A stretch of 64,000 bases of DNA from Candidatus Didemnitutus sp. (GCA_019634575.1 JAHCAY010000001.1:2976001-3040000), one strand, 5' to 3'; numbered from the stretch's first letter, positions 42,501 to 48,222 are shown. Notes: generated from the letters alone by a model not told the origin. Numbers and translations are program-made.

Positions 42501-44903
42501 GCACTCGGCCAGGAAGTGGTGCTCGCCGTCAACGCGAGCGGCACGGGCACCCTGAGCTATCAGTGGAAAAAAGACGGACGTGTCCTCGCCGGCGCGACCG
42601 CGGCGACGTTCAATTTGGCCAGCTTCGCCAACACGGACGCCGGCGCCTACACGCTGGAAGTCACCGACGCCTTGAGCCGTGTCTCGCGTGCGACGATCTT
42701 CGTGTTGCCGAACTACGGCGCGACGCGTGTTCGCAGCTGGGGACTAGGATCGTGGGGGCAGACCATCGTGCCGCCCGGCCTCGCGGATTCGATCCGCGTC
42801 GCGGCCGGTGACGCGCATTCGTTGGCCTTGTCGCGCGACGGGCGCGTGGCGGCGTGGGGCGCCAATAATCAGGGGCAGACCGCGGTGCCCGGCGATCTCG
42901 CCTCCGTCGTCGCCATCGCGGCCGGAGGTTTCCACAATCTCGCGCTGAAGTCCGACGGCACCGTCGTGGGTTGGGGCGCGAGCGGCACCTCGCAGGGCAC
43001 GGTTCCTTCCACGCTCAAGGGCGTGATCGCGATCGCCGCGGGCTATACGCAATCGGTCGCGCTGCGCGACGACGGCTCAGTGCTATCCTGGGGCACCAAC
43101 AACTACAGTGCGCCAGTCGTCTCGACTGGCGTGGCCGTGGCTGCCGGCGGACTGCATGCGCTCGTGCTGAAGGCCGACGGCACCGTTCTCGCCTGGGGCG
43201 ACAACACCTACGGACAAACGACCGTCCCAGCGGGGTTGAGCAATGTCGTCGCGATCGCGGCCGGCACTTCACACAGCGTCGCGCTGAAAGCCGACGGCAC
43301 CGTCGTGGCATGGGGGCGCAATCAGCTCGGGCAAACCTCCGTGCCCGCCGGCCTCAGCGGCGTCGTCGCCTTGCGCGCCGCGGCCGACTACTGTCTCGCG
43401 TTGAAGGCGGACGGCACTGTCGTCGTGTGGGGCGATGCGAGCGATGGCGTCGCCAGCACTCCCGCCGATCTCGGGCCGACGCTGGACATCGCGACCGGCA
43501 TTCGTCACGGACTCGCCCTCGTCGCCGGCTCGACGGGATCGGGTCCCACAATCACCGCGCATCCTCAGAGTGAAAACGGGCGCGAAGGCGCCACAGTCAC
43601 GCTCCGCGTGACGGCGTCCGGTGCGGGTTCGCTCGCTTATCAATGGCGGCGAAATGGCGTCGCCTTGGACGACACCGCGACCCGCAGTGGCACCGCCACC
43701 GATACGCTCCGGCTGGGCGGTTTCTCCGTCGGCGCGGTGGGCAACTACACCGTGGTTGTCTCCGACGCCAACGGCTCCGCGACGAGCCTCACGGCTGTCG
43801 TCGACTACGAGAAAACACCGCAAAGCATCGCGTTCGCCGCGCTTGGCGATCGCGACTACTCCGCGACGGCGCTCACGCTCGATGCCACGGCCAGCTCCGG
43901 TCTGCCGGTGAGCTTGGAGGTCGTCAGCGGCCCGGCGCAGCTGAACGGCAACTCGCTCACGCTCACCGCTGCCGGACCAGTCACGGTTCGCGCCACGCAG
44001 GCAGGCGACAGCACTTACGCCGCCGCTCCGCCGGTCGCGCACACCTTCACGGTTGGCAAGGCGACGGCGAGCGTCGCGCTCGGCGATCTCACGGCCGTCT
44101 TCGACGGCACGCCGAAGAGCGCGACCGCGGCGACCAATCCGGGCGGACTAGGCGTAGCCATCACCTACAACGGCTGGACACCGGCGCCCGTCGCCCCGGG
44201 CACGTATGCCGTCACGGCCACCGTGACCGACACGCGTTTCTCCGGCACCGCCACGGCCACGTTCACGATCGAGAAGGCCGCGCAAACCATCACCTTCGCC
44301 GGCCCCGCCGACCAGCCGTTCACGACTGCGCCGTTGACGCTCAGCGCGACGACCACCTCCGGACTCGAGATCGTGTTCTCCGTTGTCTCCGGTCCCGCGA
44401 CAATCACCGGCAACTCGCTCCAACTGCTCGGCAGCGGCACGGTCACCGTGCGCGCCAGCCAGGCCGGCGACGAGAATTTCCTCGCCGCGTTCGTGGACCG
44501 CACGTTCGTGGTCGGGACGACCTTCGATGCTTGGCGGTTGAATTATTTCAGCGCCGCCGAACTGCTCGATGCCGCAATCTCCGGCCCGAATGCGGACCCC
44601 GATGGCGACGGCTTCGTGAATCTGACCGAATACGCGCTCGGCACGCACCCGCGCGCGAACTCCGCGGCCGCCGCGCCACAAATGGGCTTGGTCGCGGGCG
44701 AGTGGAGGTTCACCTACAGTCGCCCGGCCGATCGCCCCGACGTCACCTACACGGTCGAATACTCGACGAACCTCACGACGTGGCGATCCACCGGAGTGAC
44801 ACACGCGCGCGTGACGACCACCGGCGGCATCGAGACGTGGCGCGCGACCTACTCGTCTAGCGGCATTCCGACGTGCTTCTTCCGTCTGGTCGTCACCCAC
44901 TGA
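24564..44903 (+). CDS. Giant secreted protein: metalloprotease plus 13 RCC1/Ig modules (6779 aa)
   Basis: A single uninterrupted reading frame of 6779 residues, about 700 kDa. Order: signal/membrane segment (residues 1-20); reprolysin-like zinc metalloprotease domain with HELGHNLALSH (His312, Glu313, His316, His322) and an IMGAPY Met-turn; a prepeptidase-like beta domain; a putative He_PIG cadherin-like Ig domain (about residues 510-590) and one Ig-like domain; then 13 modules, each an RCC1-type propeller (repeats of the form LALKADGTVVAWG) followed by Ig-like domains (YQWRKDG...GAYDVVVSNHVGS), about 26 Ig domains in total. Then MBG-type repeats and a C-terminal segment FDAWRLNYFSAAELLDA with DPDGDGFVNLTEYALG, as in many secreted Verrucomicrobiota proteins. 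Probable location: cell surface. No transport partner is adjacent. Function is inferred as adhesion or enzyme-bearing surface scaffold. Confidence 0.9.
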   Translation: MKVLRITALVAIAVALAVGWRVFSHRQLPAKASAGSAVAQDAPVRATPVAAGAAATAAPATAGADLPAIFGVRGPVTLDEVPTGRFREQLGKLKPAARVQALAALGRLRVPYLDVGSLATDANGQLYYECQRELAAAAVEQTSLPAASAALTVPPTPPIRHSRPGASRVLYLDFNGHDVTGTAWNEANPSANRPAIGTYACRPYDTDGNEATFSSTEQAQIVEIWQRVADDYSPFDVDVTTEEPAAFTATTLRALITRTVDANGVANPSSTTAAGVAYIDVYGRNDVAWYSPAFVYFDSLSGPASVAEAVSHELGHNLALSHDGTTTAQYYGGHGTGEFSWGPIMGAPYSRSITQWSKGEYYAANNPQDDLALIGARLTLRGDAAGASLATATDAPTTGNDVSAAGVLLSANESRFHRVVTAAGRIGFSVSPVAYGNTDLRLELLNSSGTVIALDDPATTRIGGVFTGVPVPAGIYYLKVTASGMGTPLANPPSGYTSYGSVGRYALAGTVVATAPVITSSSVGSAAVGHPITYQTTTAGYASAFAADGLPPGVAIDPTTGILSGRPTTTGVFSITLRATNDIGTGTATLTLTVNAAAPALTTASAPATVLAPGESTTLSVSGFSVNGAVAYQWFCNGRPIAGATSATYDVSGAAQRGFAAYWVTLTNTIGTTRSAPFFVNTAPAITRVRAWGAASASSQTTIPAGLNRVVAVAAGSGHSAALKADGTIVSWGSTGVAPAVSDAVAIAAGYDFTAALRRDGTVVIGGSANMGANVPSVPANLRDVVAIAAGNYHVVALKSDGTVVSWGSASSSVLSPPAGLSGVVAIAAGTSNSLALKSDGSVVSWGSANAAPPVALTGVKSIATGNGNALALKAGGTTVGWGSNVVAAPSMFDDRSQLALDAVGAFAVGPDGRLTAWATSGTGGTPPADLGPVWGLSANSYHAIAVCDAAADTAPTIAAPPQSATRGLGAPHTLRVTATGPGVFSYQWRKDGTAIPGATSTTLVFNSLQPADAGAYDVIVGNHVGSTTSAAAVLTIENPPFVTAAPPRINEAVVGAPLTLAVNVTAANGPLSYQWFRDNRAIPGATSPTYSLPSFTAADAGAYVLESTDAHGVVVRTLTFVRPAFGPTQLEVWGNSSYGLKNVPPTLGDAVAFRIGSSLAVAVRANGALALWGESATTAAKTFAASVTDAVAAAPLDNGFVVLRSDGRVVTWRSSGGATVEPYLDVIAIAASDGFAAALLADGTVRTWGGSYAPTVPVELAGVTAISAGATHLLALKLDGTVVALGGNNYGQATVPANLANVVAIAAGNYHSLALVSGGAVVSWGNGTSVPADLPAIGAIAAGYNLSLGLRVDGSLALWGTTSSDYLTFPANLSGIVAVGAGSSVPGLLRRASADSGPVVVQQPNAVVTAAGEHVRFTVRATGTAPLNYTWRKNGVATGVTAPVFDQLNVQASDAGSYDVVVSNHVGSVTSAAAALSIVTPPTVTAAPPQRVLAQPGGYVRLGVTATTAHGPLAYQWKKNNRPISGATAPNLTFRQATPADAGAYTVEVTDALGAVSRATTFLVLDPGPTQVRTDYSYLTDIPATLGDALAVRTGYLTAVALRRDGTLVGWGANFVGGLPTSTVPFVDVRPLDYAGLALGADGKIATWADSPYSTLGNPPATLNSLVAIDAARGSSIIYALRSDGRVYSWDYYGNVVMLREPTLPVTAIAVGTSHLLMLQIDGTVVASGSNYEGETIVPAGLTGVVAIAAGNDFSLALKADGTVVQWGSTVNNGQFKPPAWLTDVVALDARDSRANALRADGSVVGWGSGGASVLSSVGPALTVTSAGNYSSNVVWLRRSTGDALPTITTQPSAPSVMTAGDTLTLRVAANGPGNLAYQWRRNGTPISGVTAATYTLSPIELAATGDYDVVVSNHVGSVTSNRVPVNVLAPPAITGTPVRRIIASVGAPVTLAFTASSANGPLTYQWKKNNRPITGATAAAYALSSVTRVDAGAYTLEITDARGVVTRATTFVLVPGATAVRAWGANDTGQTDVPAGLDDVVAVAAGGSGNLALRGNGAVVAWGRYSSYGSAITVPTDLGEAVAIATSGDYAAVLRSDGTVRTWGAGYTSLPVSARVRGAISIALGSGQASALLSDGSVVTWSLSTGAVVDMGPFGVSGVVALARGYEHVLALQADGSVRGWAASTYSSSVNAASVPANLSQVSAISAGGYQSVALKADGSIVAWGDNSANVAIGPGGASAIASGSNSSAALLTNGKLRVWTTNGSIALTTVPADLGVVVGFVVGGSHALAMLDRSSLSLPVITQQPAAATVAAGDSAIFRVAATGVAPLSYQWRKDGVAIAGATGAAMVLASAQVADVGTYDVVVSNLAGSVTSQGAALTLAEGPQITSAPARRLVVASGAPTTLTVAASSPFGPLTYRWKKNNRPIAGATSATLALPSFTDDQAGAYTVEVIDSRGVVSRATSFVLAARSNTQFLAFGDVPANLAAVPADAGNSLVSLAAGSSHAVALRADGTVVAWGSNTSLQTNVPSGLANVVAVAANGTSSMALKSDGTVATWGRSYAAVETVPGLSEVIAIATCESHHLALRANGTVVAWTRSDVADPIQTPGNLPALLAGLADVSAIAAYSGYSAAVKADGTAVVWGASSNDSRVTGAAGQSGLVKVALSSTTALGLRADGTIVGWGSGSYVLPVPTSLPPARDLGLGYYHGVVLKADGTVTGWGHSTYAQPSGQADVTGAFAIALADFRTLILREGPSDAAPTIVTAPVSALVAAGTDATFTVVASGIGPIRYQWRRNGTPIAGATAASLTIPAATAVDNASYDVVVSNHVGSTTSTAATLTVVTPPNFATMPAARQVVTIGQPATLSFTLAGDTTGLVYRWYFNTQLIAGANGPSYAIPSVTTASAGAYTLTVTNPQGLTVRRTSFVLLDRGPTRVRAWGNSDYGQLAVPAALGDAIAISAGSTHGLALRRDGTVAAWGGSNSSAASVPANVADVVAVAAGASHSLALRSDGTVLTWGGGGSAPSGLRDVIAIAAGDNRSIALKSDGTVVTWEYSSSSTTPPAGVTNVVAIAAGATQFLALRANGTVAAWSNGTTYNNETNVPAGLAGVAAITAGGNTSAALGADGKVTIWGSGASNLAIGNTEATAIDCGSNYGLLRLRDGSFLSWGDTSSGARNLPTDLGLVHEFAAGGNFALALCGAVGDTAPVITTQPQGALAALGGKVTFSASATGSGTLSYQWRRNGLAVSGATSPTLRINITDASVAGAYELVVTNYVGSVTSAPAVLTLAPAPVFTTRPTPRLTPTLGQPVTLTGNATSATGPIAYRWKKNNRPIPGATSATFSLAAFTNADAGAYTLEATDANGLVGRATTFLLPDYGRTEVVAWGNTSGTGPVPAGLDNVVAVAPGYYQGAVLRRDGTVAVWSAQSSSARNVPAGLADVVALSSGSEYTLALKADGTVTAWGYASYGQTTVPAGLTDVISVLAADGNAFAIKSDGTIVVWGDSSSAVSKVPDAVTDVCALAVSSHALALRADGTVMAWGANSSGQATVPAGLTGVAAVSVGDYHSLVLREDGTAVTWGALTSAELALPYDLGGVLSISARSNLSAAIKADGNPIVWGSNSYGVNAPPANLGGFVALALGRNSNVLAARTAGADALPVITAQPQSAYAARGGAHTLSVTATSARPLSYQWRRAGTVIAGATAATLELTALTDAASGDYDVLVSNPAGTVTSAVATLTVTTPPTVVTAPAARVVVSPGAPLTLSATATSANGPLSYQWRRNNCLLPGANSGTFSLGSFTSADAGAYTLEISDARGVLTRVTSFVLAARGRTQLRAWGASPATSLPIAVSDAIAVAAGSYHSLALRADGTVLAWGSYTTDAYAVPSDLRDVVAIAAGDGFSLALRQDGTVRAWQNSYSSTTPSAFVPALTNVIAIAAGETAVALCSDGRVVSWHPLASSTVFSVPPSAKGAVAVCAGDYQAMALRLDGTVVAWLTSNSTVNLPSLGDVASIAAGGGLYAAIKSDGTLVTWGSYASGAPASAVAVSCSDTFGIAQLPDGTLRSFGSSGGSGETTVPADLGVVLGFDTGADHVVVLRDANADAPPTLTAEPQSATRAIGASYTFSVVATGAAPLSYQWFKDGVAIAGATSASLPFEKVATTDAGAYSVVVSNIAGSRRSVAATLTVLAPPAVTSRPAARTAAPLGQPLSLGVTVTTANGSLSYQWKKGMRPIVGATSATLNLASFTFADAGAYTLEATDSLGLVTHVTTFVLPANVVTQVRAWGSNNSGETNVPATLGDAIKVSAANSLSFALRANGEVVAWGYTGGSSSIVASLSEIVDIAGAIALRSDQRVVSLSSSSYTVPTTATGVVAIAASSSHYLALRADGTVVAWGYDGYGQCAVPAGLSNVVAIAAGGNSSAALLADGSVVVWGELRNLAAPAGLRPVDLAMGSRHLLARKADGAVVAWSNYSYASEATVPAGVTSAAAIAAAQELSFAIKPDGTLAAWGSSSALTSVPAGLDNVWAAAASGNHVLALRNAAGDAAPVITTQPSAQNVGAGMRATFSVTATGTAPLSYQWRRNGTPIAGATTATYAINAAATNDVGSYDVVVTNHRGSITSVAAALTVDVPPQITGGSSQRLTIAPGQPLALSVTATTTNGPLSYRWKKNNRVVAGANTASYSLASFTVADAGAYTVEVSDAAGRTSRRTSFVLPAFSATQLVGFGNASSYALTTLPSTISGPLASVAAGSSFNVALRLDGTVAAWGYNGSGETNVPAGLGGVVAVAAYGSYALALKSDGTVVMWGNSGNTTMVPPTGLSDVIAISAGSSHALALKSDGSVAAWGYTGYGATAVPAGLTDVVAVAAYDNYSLALKADGTVAAWGTASNGQISGAATQTGFSRLSGSSYSVVGVKIDGSVVGWGSNVYGQLTIPANVGPVSDVSLAAYHVLALRSDGSLAAWGTASNGETTIPANTTACFAVATGYSRSLALRNASSDLAPVITLPPQATTVVEGGATTLAVTATGSGTLTYQWRRDGVALAGATSSSLSLPSVTPTQAGAYDVVVTNHVGSVTSASATLTVAPLPTVTMTGARRNVVVPGGAVTFSVSASGTGSISYQWIRNGRPIPGATTSTLALTNLTAADSGWYLCVVTDANGARRSQPRWLTVPAALTQVTAWGGSGDSYNPTNVPAGLTDAVAITAGPSQSAVIRRDGGLVAWGRFSTQTSSLTLGGVVGAAATDSSLLTLHDDGTVRSWGSYSYVPGPFPDVVAVAAGGSNAALLRSDGTVVYWSIYNQNATTAAPRDIVAIAMGNSGAIGLKADGSVVSLTTQTVTIPDNLGTVVGVAAGYQHWLALRSDGTVVAWGGNTYGQTTVPTGLTNVVAVTASANSSFAVKADGTVVAWGSNQSGVTPLPANLAAVTALASNAGNHVIALRDASADTAPVISSAPVALVLGTGERGTFAVTSSSAGPLSYQWRKDGAPIAGATGASLALENVSSAAAGSYDVVVSNHIGSTTSAAATLTVENGPTFAQRPAERVSVTTGSELALTATVSATYAPVSYQWNKDNRPIAGATSASYSIPNFTFADAGAYTLVATDAHGHRAYATSFVQPNYGPTQVRSWGSSSTSSSAAVADVVDVSIGNGGLAGIRASGALTVLSSNSIGNSPALSDAVRISVGYSHALALRSNGLVVAWGSSSYGQTTVPASLRDIVAVAAGDNHSLALRADGTVAAWGYNNAGQSTVPANLSEVVAIAACSNTSAALKSDGSVVVWGDNYYGQGSVPAGLSGVVRIALGAGHALALKSDGTVVAWGSSNYGQVTVPANLTGVVEIAAGAWTSYARKSDGTIVVWGQNYYSQATIPAGLGTVHRLTAGSDSVAALRSTAGDLAPAITAQPANVAATLGNSYSFTATATGAGPLSYQWRKNGAPISYQTSATLTLYYVDSSAAATYDVVVSNHIGTVTSASATLTFASSGGPTLTLTGSSRLQPALGQEVVLAVNASGTGTLSYQWKKDGRVLAGATAATFNLASFANTDAGAYTLEVTDALSRVSRATIFVLPNYGATRVRSWGLGSWGQTIVPPGLADSIRVAAGDAHSLALSRDGRVAAWGANNQGQTAVPGDLASVVAIAAGGFHNLALKSDGTVVGWGASGTSQGTVPSTLKGVIAIAAGYTQSVALRDDGSVLSWGTNNYSAPVVSTGVAVAAGGLHALVLKADGTVLAWGDNTYGQTTVPAGLSNVVAIAAGTSHSVALKADGTVVAWGRNQLGQTSVPAGLSGVVALRAAADYCLALKADGTVVVWGDASDGVASTPADLGPTLDIATGIRHGLALVAGSTGSGPTITAHPQSENGREGATVTLRVTASGAGSLAYQWRRNGVALDDTATRSGTATDTLRLGGFSVGAVGNYTVVVSDANGSATSLTAVVDYEKTPQSIAFAALGDRDYSATALTLDATASSGLPVSLEVVSGPAQLNGNSLTLTAAGPVTVRATQAGDSTYAAAPPVAHTFTVGKATASVALGDLTAVFDGTPKSATAATNPGGLGVAITYNGWTPAPVAPGTYAVTATVTDTRFSGTATATFTIEKAAQTITFAGPADQPFTTAPLTLSATTTSGLEIVFSVVSGPATITGNSLQLLGSGTVTVRASQAGDENFLAAFVDRTFVVGTTFDAWRLNYFSAAELLDAAISGPNADPDGDGFVNLTEYALGTHPRANSAAAAPQMGLVAGEWRFTYSRPADRPDVTYTVEYSTNLTTWRSTGVTHARVTTTGGIETWRATYSSSGIPTCFFRLVVTH
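26618..43540 (+). repeat. 13-fold tandem array of about 1.34-kb RCC1-Ig modules
   Basis: Propeller units start near 26618, 27940, 29270, 30610, 31980, 33355, 34690, 36040, 37380, 38695, 40055, 41385 and 42715 (consensus TQVRAWG). Steps range from about 1314 to 1374 bp. Each holds six or seven RCC1 repeats and, except for the last, two Ig-like domains. Modules are related but clearly diverged at nucleotide level, suggesting old duplications kept by selection. Confidence 0.85.
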
Positions 44904-44913
44904 GGATCCACCC

Positions 44914-44943
44914 GTCGCTCCCGCGTTTGCCGCGGCGAGCGAC
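44914..44943 (+). terminator. Hairpin after the giant gene
   Basis: GTCGCTC-CCGCG (44914-44925) pairs with CGCGG-C-GAGCGAC (44931-44943) with one bulge and a TTTGC loop. It is strong but lacks a T run, so it may act as a weak intrinsic terminator or a 3' stabiliser. Confidence 0.5.
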
Positions 44944-45073
44944 GCTGGCGTGGTTCGGGGCGTCCCCGCTTAACCGGAGGCGCGGTGTCGCGTGAGCCTT
45001 GCCGCGCGATGGGGGCGAAAATTTTCACATCGGTGTCGCGGCGCGGGATTGGCTTTCGGGCGGAAGAGCGTCT

Positions 45074-45997
45074 ATGTCTCGGGCAATGACTTTTGCCGAA
45101 ATCGCCGCGGCGCTGCCCCGCCATGCCGTCAACACGATCGCCGATCTGCCGTTCCCCCGCGTCGCGTCGGGCAAGGTGCGGGAGATCTTCGATCTCGGCG
45201 ACGCCCTGCTGCTCGTGGCGACCGATCGGCTTTCCGCCTTCGACGTGATCATGCCCGAGGGCATCCCCGGCAAGGGCGCGATCCTCACGCAGATGAGCTT
45301 GTGGTGGTTTCAGCAGACCGAATCGCTGATCGCGAACCACCTCCTGCCCGACCAAGCGGGCGAATTCTCGCGCCGCGGCATCGTGGACCGCGACCTGCAG
45401 CTGCGCAGCATGGTCGTGCGGAAACTGAAACCCCTCACGATCGAGTGCGTCGCGCGCGGCTACCTCATCGGCAGCGGCTGGAATTCCTACCAAAAGACGG
45501 GCGAGGTGTGCGGCATCAAGTTGCCCGCCGGGCTGCGTCAGGCGGACCGGTTGCCCGAGCCGATTTTCACGCCCACGACCAAGGCGCCGAAGGGCCAGCA
45601 CGACGAGCCGATCAACGACGCGCAAGGCGCCGCCGCGATCGGCGCCGCGCTCTATGAAAAAGTGAAGGCGACCAGCCTCGCGCTCTATCGCCTCGGTCAC
45701 GATCGCGCGCGCGCCGCCGGCATGATCCTCGCCGACACGAAATTCGAATTCGGCACCGACGCCGCCGGCAACCTGATCCTGATCGACGAAGTGCTCACGC
45801 CCGACTCCTCCCGTTACTGGCCGGCGGAGAGCTACGCGCCCGGCATGTCGCCGCCGAGTTACGACAAGCAGTTCGTGCGCGACCACCTGTTGGCGATCAA
45901 GTGGGACCAAAAGCCGCCGGCGCCGCACATTCCCGACGACATCATCCGCCGCACGCAGGAAAAATACCTCGCGGCGCTGAAGAACCTCATCGGCTGA
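45074..45997 (+). CDS. purC: Phosphoribosylaminoimidazole-succinocarboxamide synthase
   Basis: A 307-residue SAICAR synthetase of purine synthesis: CAIR plus aspartate and ATP give SAICAR, in the cytoplasm. Motifs: SGKVREIFDLGD (N-terminal ATP-binding), DRLSAFDVIMPEGIPGKG, VRKLKPLTIECVARGYLIGSGW with the central glycines, LILIDEVLTPDSSRYW with the metal site, and EYLAALKN-type C-terminus. Two ATGs (45074, MSRAMTFAEI, and 45086) fit the start; the upstream one is kept. A small secreted-protein gene follows 4 bp later. Confidence 0.95.
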   Translation: MSRAMTFAEIAAALPRHAVNTIADLPFPRVASGKVREIFDLGDALLLVATDRLSAFDVIMPEGIPGKGAILTQMSLWWFQQTESLIANHLLPDQAGEFSRRGIVDRDLQLRSMVVRKLKPLTIECVARGYLIGSGWNSYQKTGEVCGIKLPAGLRQADRLPEPIFTPTTKAPKGQHDEPINDAQGAAAIGAALYEKVKATSLALYRLGHDRARAAGMILADTKFEFGTDAAGNLILIDEVLTPDSSRYWPAESYAPGMSPPSYDKQFVRDHLLAIKWDQKPPAPHIPDDIIRRTQEKYLAALKNLIG

Positions 45998-46001
45998 TCC
46001 C

Positions 46002-46496
46002 ATGAGGCGCGCGCGGAACCTCTCTTTCATCTGCTTGTTCGCCGTGCTGGCGGCCGTCGCGCCGGTGCACGCGCGCCTCGGCGAGAAGTCGGCCGAGTTG
46101 CGCGCGCGTTTCGGCAAGCCCGAGGCGACGCCGCAGAAGAACGTCCTCGTTTGGCTGATCGAGGAGCCGGCCGGGGCTTTGCTTTACACGGTCACGTTGG
46201 ACGAGAAAGACGTGTCGATCGCCGAGGGACTGAAACCTTTCCGCCAGGCGAAAATGACGGAGCAGTCGGCGCGCAACTTCATCGCCGAACAACTCTCAGC
46301 CCTGCCGGAGAACCATCGCGCGCGCGAACTCAAGCCCGGCGACGCCTACACTTTCGCGGGCGAGAAGTTGACCTGCGGCGCGAACGAGAAAGTGGTCGTC
46401 GACGACGAGCACGGGTTGCTCGTGGTCTGGACCACCGCGCCAGCGCCGTCGGTGCTCGCGGTCACGCGCGAGATGCTCCAGCGCGCGCGCCGTTGA
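46002..46496 (+). CDS. Small secreted protein of unknown function
   Basis: A 164-residue protein with signal peptide (ICLFAVLAAVAPVHA). The mature part has an N-terminal region LGEKSAELRARFGKPEATPQ, which resembles the helix-turn pattern of SmpA/BamE-like small domains, and a beta-rich tail. No cysteine pattern or catalytic motif is seen except a single Cys in LTCGAN. It is 4 bp behind purC and may be cotranscribed. Confidence 0.65.
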   Translation: MRRARNLSFICLFAVLAAVAPVHARLGEKSAELRARFGKPEATPQKNVLVWLIEEPAGALLYTVTLDEKDVSIAEGLKPFRQAKMTEQSARNFIAEQLSALPENHRARELKPGDAYTFAGEKLTCGANEKVVVDDEHGLLVVWTTAPAPSVLAVTREMLQRARR

Positions 46497-46674
46497 GCGC
46501 GCGGGCGGAGGCGGCGGGATTCGCCCGAAAACGCCGCGGGCTAATTCGCCGCCGGGCCGGGCAGATCGGAGAAATGGGGAAACACTGATACCATTCGCGA
46601 ACGATACGCCGGCCGATGGGCGGCGGATGCGCGGAAGATGTTGCGGGCCGGGCCGAAGCCGGCCGGAGCTCGCG

Positions 46675-48009
46675 TCAGGCGGAGGCTTTTTCCGCCGGCG
46701 TGGCGCTGGCGGGCGCGCGGGCGAGGAGGACTTTGTCCACGCGCTGGCGGTCCATGTCCATGACCTCGAAACGCCAGCCGTTCCAATCGAAGTAGTCGCC
46801 GGCGGCGGGGATGCGGCCGAGTTGGGTGACGATGAAGCCGCCGAGGGTCTGGAAGTCGGCGGTGTCTTCGCCGGGCAGTTCGCGGAGGCTGAGCAGGGAC
46901 TTCACTTCGGAAGTGGCGAGGGTGGCGTCGACGAGCCAGGAGCCGTCGTCGCGGCGCTTGGCCTCGGGCTGGGCGCGGCGGATTTGATCCGGCAGGTCGC
47001 CGACGATCGCCTCGAGAATGTCGATCAGGGTGATCATTCCCTGCACGCCGCCGAATTCGTCGATGATCAGCGCGGTGTGTTTGCCGGACTTCTTGAACTG
47101 CTCGAGCGCTTGGATGGCGGTGGTGGTCTCGGGCAGCATCGTGGCGGGCGTGACGAGATTGCGGAGATTCGTCGGCAGGCCGAAGGCGGCGTGCGCCCAC
47201 AGGGCCTTGATGTGCACCATGCCGAGGACGCTGTCGCGGTGCTTTTGGTAGACGGGAAAATGCGAGTGGCCGCTCGCGACGATCTTGCGCCAGTTGGCTT
47301 CGTCGGGGTCCTCGATATTGAGCCACACCATTTTGGGGCGCGGCGTCATCAGGGCGGTGACGGAGCAGCGGTCGAGGGCCATGACGCCTTCGACCATGGC
47401 TTTTTCGGCTTTGTGGAAGACGCCGGCGTGGAGGCCCTGCTCGATGAGCGAGGCGACTTCCTCGTCGGAGACGGTGACGGTGGGCTCCGCGCGCGATCCG
47501 AGGAGCTTGGCCACGCCGTCGGTGCACACGGTGAGCAGCCAGACGAAGGGCGCGGCGAGTTTCGCGATGAGATTCATCGGTCGCGCGAGGGCGACGGCCC
47601 AGCGCTCGGGGTTGGCGAGGCCGAGGCGTTTCGGGACGAGTTCGCCGAGCACGATGGTGAAAAACGTGATGCCGAGCACCACGCTGCCGAAGCTGACGTA
47701 GTTGCTGTATTCGGCAGCGGCGGGGAAGCGCTCGACCAGCCAGTGGTTCAACTCCCGCGCGAGCGCGGCACCGGAGAAGGCGCCGGCGGCGATGCCGCTC
47801 AACGTGACGCCGAACTGGACGGTGGAGAGGAATTTCGTGGGGCTCTCCGCCTGCGCGAGCGCGAGTTGGGCGCGGTCGTTGCCGTGGTCGGCGAGAGCCT
47901 TCAGGCGCGATTTGCGCGAGGAGACGAGGGCGATCTCGGCCAGCGCGAAGACGCCGTTGATGACCAACAGCAGCGCGATGACGGCGAGTTCGAGGGCCAC
48001 GGAATGCAT
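46675..48009 (-). CDS. CNNM/CorC-HlyC family membrane transporter
   Basis: A 444-residue protein. The N-terminal CNNM (DUF21) domain has about four hydrophobic segments with LVINGVFALAEIALVSSRKSRL and LSGIAAGAFSGAAL. A CBS pair follows (about residues 200-330: MTPRPKMVWLNIED, SHFPVYQKHRDSVLGMVHIK, ALIIDEFGGVQGMITLIDIL), then a CorC_HlyC C-terminal domain (TLGGFIVTQLGRIPAAGDYF). Relatives are magnesium/cobalt exporters regulated by nucleotide binding to the CBS pair. The ATG at 48009 (MHSVALELAV) is preferred over an upstream in-frame GTG-type extension. Confidence 0.88.
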   Translation of the reverse strand: MHSVALELAVIALLLVINGVFALAEIALVSSRKSRLKALADHGNDRAQLALAQAESPTKFLSTVQFGVTLSGIAAGAFSGAALARELNHWLVERFPAAAEYSNYVSFGSVVLGITFFTIVLGELVPKRLGLANPERWAVALARPMNLIAKLAAPFVWLLTVCTDGVAKLLGSRAEPTVTVSDEEVASLIEQGLHAGVFHKAEKAMVEGVMALDRCSVTALMTPRPKMVWLNIEDPDEANWRKIVASGHSHFPVYQKHRDSVLGMVHIKALWAHAAFGLPTNLRNLVTPATMLPETTTAIQALEQFKKSGKHTALIIDEFGGVQGMITLIDILEAIVGDLPDQIRRAQPEAKRRDDGSWLVDATLATSEVKSLLSLRELPGEDTADFQTLGGFIVTQLGRIPAAGDYFDWNGWRFEVMDMDRQRVDKVLLARAPASATPAEKASA

Positions 48010-48222
48010 GGAGCGGCGAAAGGTAGGCCGGCGGAGGAGCCGGGCAACCAATTTACCCGATCCAACGGCTCACGCGACCGTAAATTAAGCGCCCAAGTGC
48101 TTCGACGACAGTGGGCTTTACAAGTCACAGGGGCGGCGGCGCAAGCTCGGGCAGCGCCCTCGCGGGTGAACTGCGAGGGCGATTGGCGGCGGGCCGGGGC
48201 GGTTTACCCGAGCAAGCGGCGC

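Noticed and set aside
26618..43540. Tandem repeats as CRISPR array
   Set aside because: Units are 1.3 kb and protein-coding, with no 25-40 bp direct repeats and unique spacers.
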